Assembly (NCBI RefSeq): GCF_045920555.1
Contig: NZ_CP174509.1
Location: 5,270,001 to 5,334,000 of the forward strand
Source: Pseudalkalibacillus sp045920555
GTDB lineage: Bacteria; Bacillota; Bacilli; Bacillales; Fictibacillaceae
Length of the DNA: 64,000 nt
Reading direction: 5' to 3'
The position numbers and the translations under genes were made by a program. A model generated the notes under the pieces. The model did not search any database and had not been told where the DNA came from. It saw nothing but the letters and a program-made list of their open reading frames with translations. Positions 62,335 through 64,000 of this stretch are shown piece after piece (within the stretch, counting starts at the first letter, position 1; every line of letters starts with the position of its first letter).

Positions 62335-62372
62335 CTAAACGTTGTATATCCGCATTTTCCTGATGCTATCCC
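62335..62372 (-). repeat. Right inverted repeat of the Tn1546-type transposon
   Basis: Minus strand GGGATAGCATCAGGAAAATG to ACAACGTTTAG, matching the left end except for about four bases; followed outside by CACTT (62373-62377). Confidence 0.85.
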
Positions 62373-62953
62373 CACTTATAAAAAGAAGAAAAACGTCTGA
62401 AGTTAGATGTAAAAGCTCCATAAAGATTGTCGAATCGACGATTAAGCTCTTTTCTCGACGCGTAATTTTCATTTTGCAATTCAATAATATTGTCTTCTAA
62501 TGATATTATACTTCTTATCATATCAACTAAATACCTTCTTTGTTCACTTGTATAATCCACTTGAACATCAAGGTTTAGCAAAACTTCTCTAACCTGCTGT
62601 ACCTCAAAAAGCATCATATCTAATTTCATTGCATCAATAGGTACAGAACTTTCATTGATTAACCAATCTTGTTCAAAAATCGGTAATATATATTGTGTTC
62701 GGTTTATTGTTAGATTTGGATATTTGTTATCTGCATCTGCTTTTAAGTCTTTTTCGTAGGAAGCTTTAAATTCATTTAGAATTTGTTCATAGCTTTTACC
62801 ATTAAATAAAATTTTGTCAGGTTTGTAAGCATAACTTTTATTAACACTGAAAGGGGAGTATGGATAAAACCAAGTCATTATAGAAATAAAAATTACAATA
62901 AATACAATGAATCCCCCAGCCCACCAACTGATTTTTTTCACTTTTTTACTCAT
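62366..62953 (-). CDS. Hypothetical membrane-anchored protein, C-terminus altered by transposon
   Basis: Protein of 195 residues with one N-terminal transmembrane helix (ISWWAGGFIVFIVIFISIMTWF) and an extracellular, helical remainder (QQVREVLLNLDVQVDYTSEQ, SIISLEDNIIELQNENYASR). No family recognised. The last residues KWG are read from the target duplication and transposon end; before insertion the protein ended KWIDE, so loss is only a few residues and the protein may still function. Start lacks a strong ribosome binding site. Confidence 0.65.
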   Translation of the reverse strand: MSKKVKKISWWAGGFIVFIVIFISIMTWFYPYSPFSVNKSYAYKPDKILFNGKSYEQILNEFKASYEKDLKADADNKYPNLTINRTQYILPIFEQDWLINESSVPIDAMKLDMMLFEVQQVREVLLNLDVQVDYTSEQRRYLVDMIRSIISLEDNIIELQNENYASRKELNRRFDNLYGAFTSNFRRFSSFYKWG

Positions 62954-62994
62954 ATAATATTTGATTCTCCCGCCCGTTAGTTTAAGAATATTTA

Positions 62995-63065
62995 TTTTAC
63001 AAAATGGCCCTTCTATGTGATATTGGCGCTATTCCTTATTAGGGAAAAGCGCCCGATTGTTGAAG
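62995..63065. repeat. Dispersed GC-rich palindromic repeat copy
   Basis: AATGGCCCTTC..., then GGCGCTATTCCTTATTAGGG and AAAAGCGCCCGATTG, which fold into a GGCGCT/AGCGCC hairpin. Related to copies at 39526-39645, 40426-40485 and 44860-44925. Confidence 0.6.
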
Positions 63066-63131
63066 ATCAAAGGCTGTTGAAGCTGGCTAGTACTTATTGA
63101 ACTCTAGAAACCCTCTAGATTGATGATTTAG

Positions 63132-63485
63132 CTAGATTGTGTCTGTCTTATTTCTATATATATCAAGTTTACGATTAATCATGGCTTGATACGAGATAAA
63201 TTGATCTATTTGTGATTGTACTTTTCCATGTTGTTTCTCAAGTATTTCAATACGCTGTTCAATCGTTCTGCTCTCTCTTACAAAATCCTTAATATCAGAA
63301 ATTGTCATACCTGTCGCTCGAAGACAGCAGATAAATTCAAGTGCTTCAATATCCTTAGTTTCATACAAACGTATGCCACTTTCATTACGATTAACTATTG
63401 GCATAATTCCTTCCTTTTCATAAAATCGCAATGTGTGGATCGATAGCCCTGTTTTATCTGCTACTTGACCAATTGTATAACTCAA
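63132..63485 (-). CDS. MerR family transcriptional regulator
   Basis: Short MerR protein of 117 residues: helix-turn-helix MSYTIGQVADKTGLSIHTLRFYEKEGIMP, wing NESGIRLYETKDIEALEFI, and a dimerisation helix RTIEQRIEILEKQHGKVQSQI. There is no conserved Cys for metal sensing. Such small MerR proteins often control an adjacent short-chain dehydrogenase or aldo-keto reductase and here a partial SDR gene lies upstream on the same strand. Ribosome binding site AGGAGG precedes the ATG. Confidence 0.88.
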   Translation of the reverse strand: MSYTIGQVADKTGLSIHTLRFYEKEGIMPIVNRNESGIRLYETKDIEALEFICCLRATGMTISDIKDFVRESRTIEQRIEILEKQHGKVQSQIDQFISYQAMINRKLDIYRNKTDTI

Positions 63486-63591
63486 ATTAATTCCTCCTTA
63501 TGAGTAGTCCATTGAGTATTAAAATTTAACAAATAATTTCTTTGCTGTGTTATTGTTGTTTTCCTTCAATTTTATCTGTTTGCTAAAGTAA

Positions 63592-63620
63592 AAAACCCAC
63601 CTAGAAAAAGGTGAGCAATC
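63592..63620 (-). terminator. Terminator of the SDR gene
   Basis: Minus strand CTCACCT-TTTTCT-AGGTGGG followed by TTTTTT; lies 13 bases after the SDR stop, separating it from the MerR gene. Confidence 0.75.
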
Positions 63621-63632
63621 ATTAATATTATA

Positions 63633-64000
63633 CTATAGCTCTTGTTTCGTTGGTCTTACAATTATTTCATTGACAGCCGTATGTTCCGGTTGCGAAATGG
63701 CATATAGAATCGAGTTGGCAATAGCTTCCGGTGGTAATGCAATTTGCAAAGACTCGTTTATGCTTTTTTTAATTTCTTCATTTGAAATTGTATTAACTAG
63801 CTCCGTTCTCACTCCGCCAGGACAAATTATCGTTGTACGAATATTATTTTCTGCCTCTTCTTGTCGCAAAGCTTCAGTAATCGCTCGGACGGCAAATTTT
63901 GTTCCTGAATAGACGGCCCAAGTTTTTCTTACGATGTGACCTGTAACCGAGGAAACGTCAATAATATGACCTTGTTTTCGTTTTCGCATATACGGAAGCA
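63633..64000 (-). CDS. SDR family oxidoreductase, C-terminal part (runs off the window)
   Basis: The visible 118 or more residues are the second half of a classical SDR: GHIIDVSSVTGHIV with the catalytic Ser, AVYSGTKFAVRAITEALRQE with Tyr-x3-Lys, IICPGGVRTELV after it, and the end VNEIIVRPTKQEL typical of YdfG/SDR oxidoreductases of unknown substrate. The N-terminal cofactor motif lies beyond 64000. A terminator follows the stop. Confidence 0.85.
   Translation of the reverse strand, partial: LPYMRKRKQGHIIDVSSVTGHIVRKTWAVYSGTKFAVRAITEALRQEEAENNIRTTIICPGGVRTELVNTISNEEIKKSINESLQIALPPEAIANSILYAISQPEHTAVNEIIVRPTKQEL

Larger units (their letters stand above)
47738..62372. mobile_element. 14.6-kb Tn3-family (Tn1546-type ends) transposon carrying mannoside operon
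   Basis: The left 38-base inverted repeat (47738-47775) begins GGGGTAGCATCAGGAAAATG and ends ACAACGTTAAG, almost the Tn1546 end as I recall it; the right one (62335-62372) is its inverted partner with about four differences. CACTT directly flanks both outer ends (47733-47737 and 62373-62377), the 5-base duplication made by Tn3-family transposition. A Tn1546-type resolvase frame lies near the left end. No tnpA is visible, so mobility would need a transposase in trans. Cargo is a mannoside operon, a decayed HTH gene and a nested miniature element. Confidence 0.88.

Overview
The window looks like chromosomal DNA of a low-GC Gram-positive bacterium of the Bacillaceae. Start sites carry strong AGGAGG-type ribosome binding sites, lipoproteins have Gram-positive lipoboxes, and the gene families (GlpP, HxlR, LmrA/YxaF-type TetR, YddI/CwlT, several DinB proteins, Tn1546- and Tn4430-type transposon ends) are typical of Bacillus and relatives. 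I cannot name the species. No rRNA, tRNA or CRISPR array was seen.

Left part (1-33.8 kb) is mostly catabolic. It opens inside a carbon-phosphorus lyase operon (phnK, phnM, a hexapeptide acyltransferase, phnL, a GNAT acetyltransferase and a PHP-domain enzyme likely replacing PhnP). Then come a phytase-like secreted protein between two copies of a terminator-bearing repeat, a flavodoxin-fold oxidoreductase with an HxlR regulator, and a TauABC/SsuABC-type ABC importer. A sugar/polyol operon (2-hydroxyacid dehydrogenase, class II aldolase, SDR, FGGY kinase, galactitol-type EIIC) lies downstream of a glpP paralogue and an attenuator-like terminator. After a Cu/Zn superoxide dismutase and a conjugative-element remnant (cwlT tail, yddI) comes a sigma-54-type nitrogen-catabolic operon (ureohydrolase, aldehyde dehydrogenase, NCS1 permease, nitrilase-family amidase, cyclase). 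Its activator gene lies upstream, and a -24/-12 promoter and three activator-type dyads sit between them. A TetR, purine nucleoside phosphorylase, NupC transporter group and an MFS exporter close this part.

Middle part (33.8-47.7 kb) is accessory DNA: fragments of an oligopeptide ABC system, a decayed IS4-type transposase, a streptogramin B lyase (vgb) with an unknown gene and a double-HTH MerR regulator, an AlkD-like protein, a TauE permease, an intact IS110 element with a candidate bridge RNA, three DinB genes or remnants, and an ORF-less group II intron inserted in a dispersed repeat.

Right part (47.7-62.4 kb) is the most striking: a 14.6-kb Tn3-family transposon with 38-bp Tn1546-type inverted repeats and a perfect 5-bp target duplication. 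It carries a frameshifted Tn1546-type resolvase, no visible transposase, and a complete alpha-mannoside utilisation operon: GntR regulator, mannose-6-phosphate isomerase fused to a kinase-like domain, ABC importer without ATPase, two GH38 mannosidases and a ROK kinase. A 264-bp Tn4430-type miniature element with its own target duplication and a TnpI-like recombination site is nested between the two mannosidase genes. The transposon replaced the last codons of the gene at 62366-62953. The window ends with a MerR regulator and a partial SDR gene.
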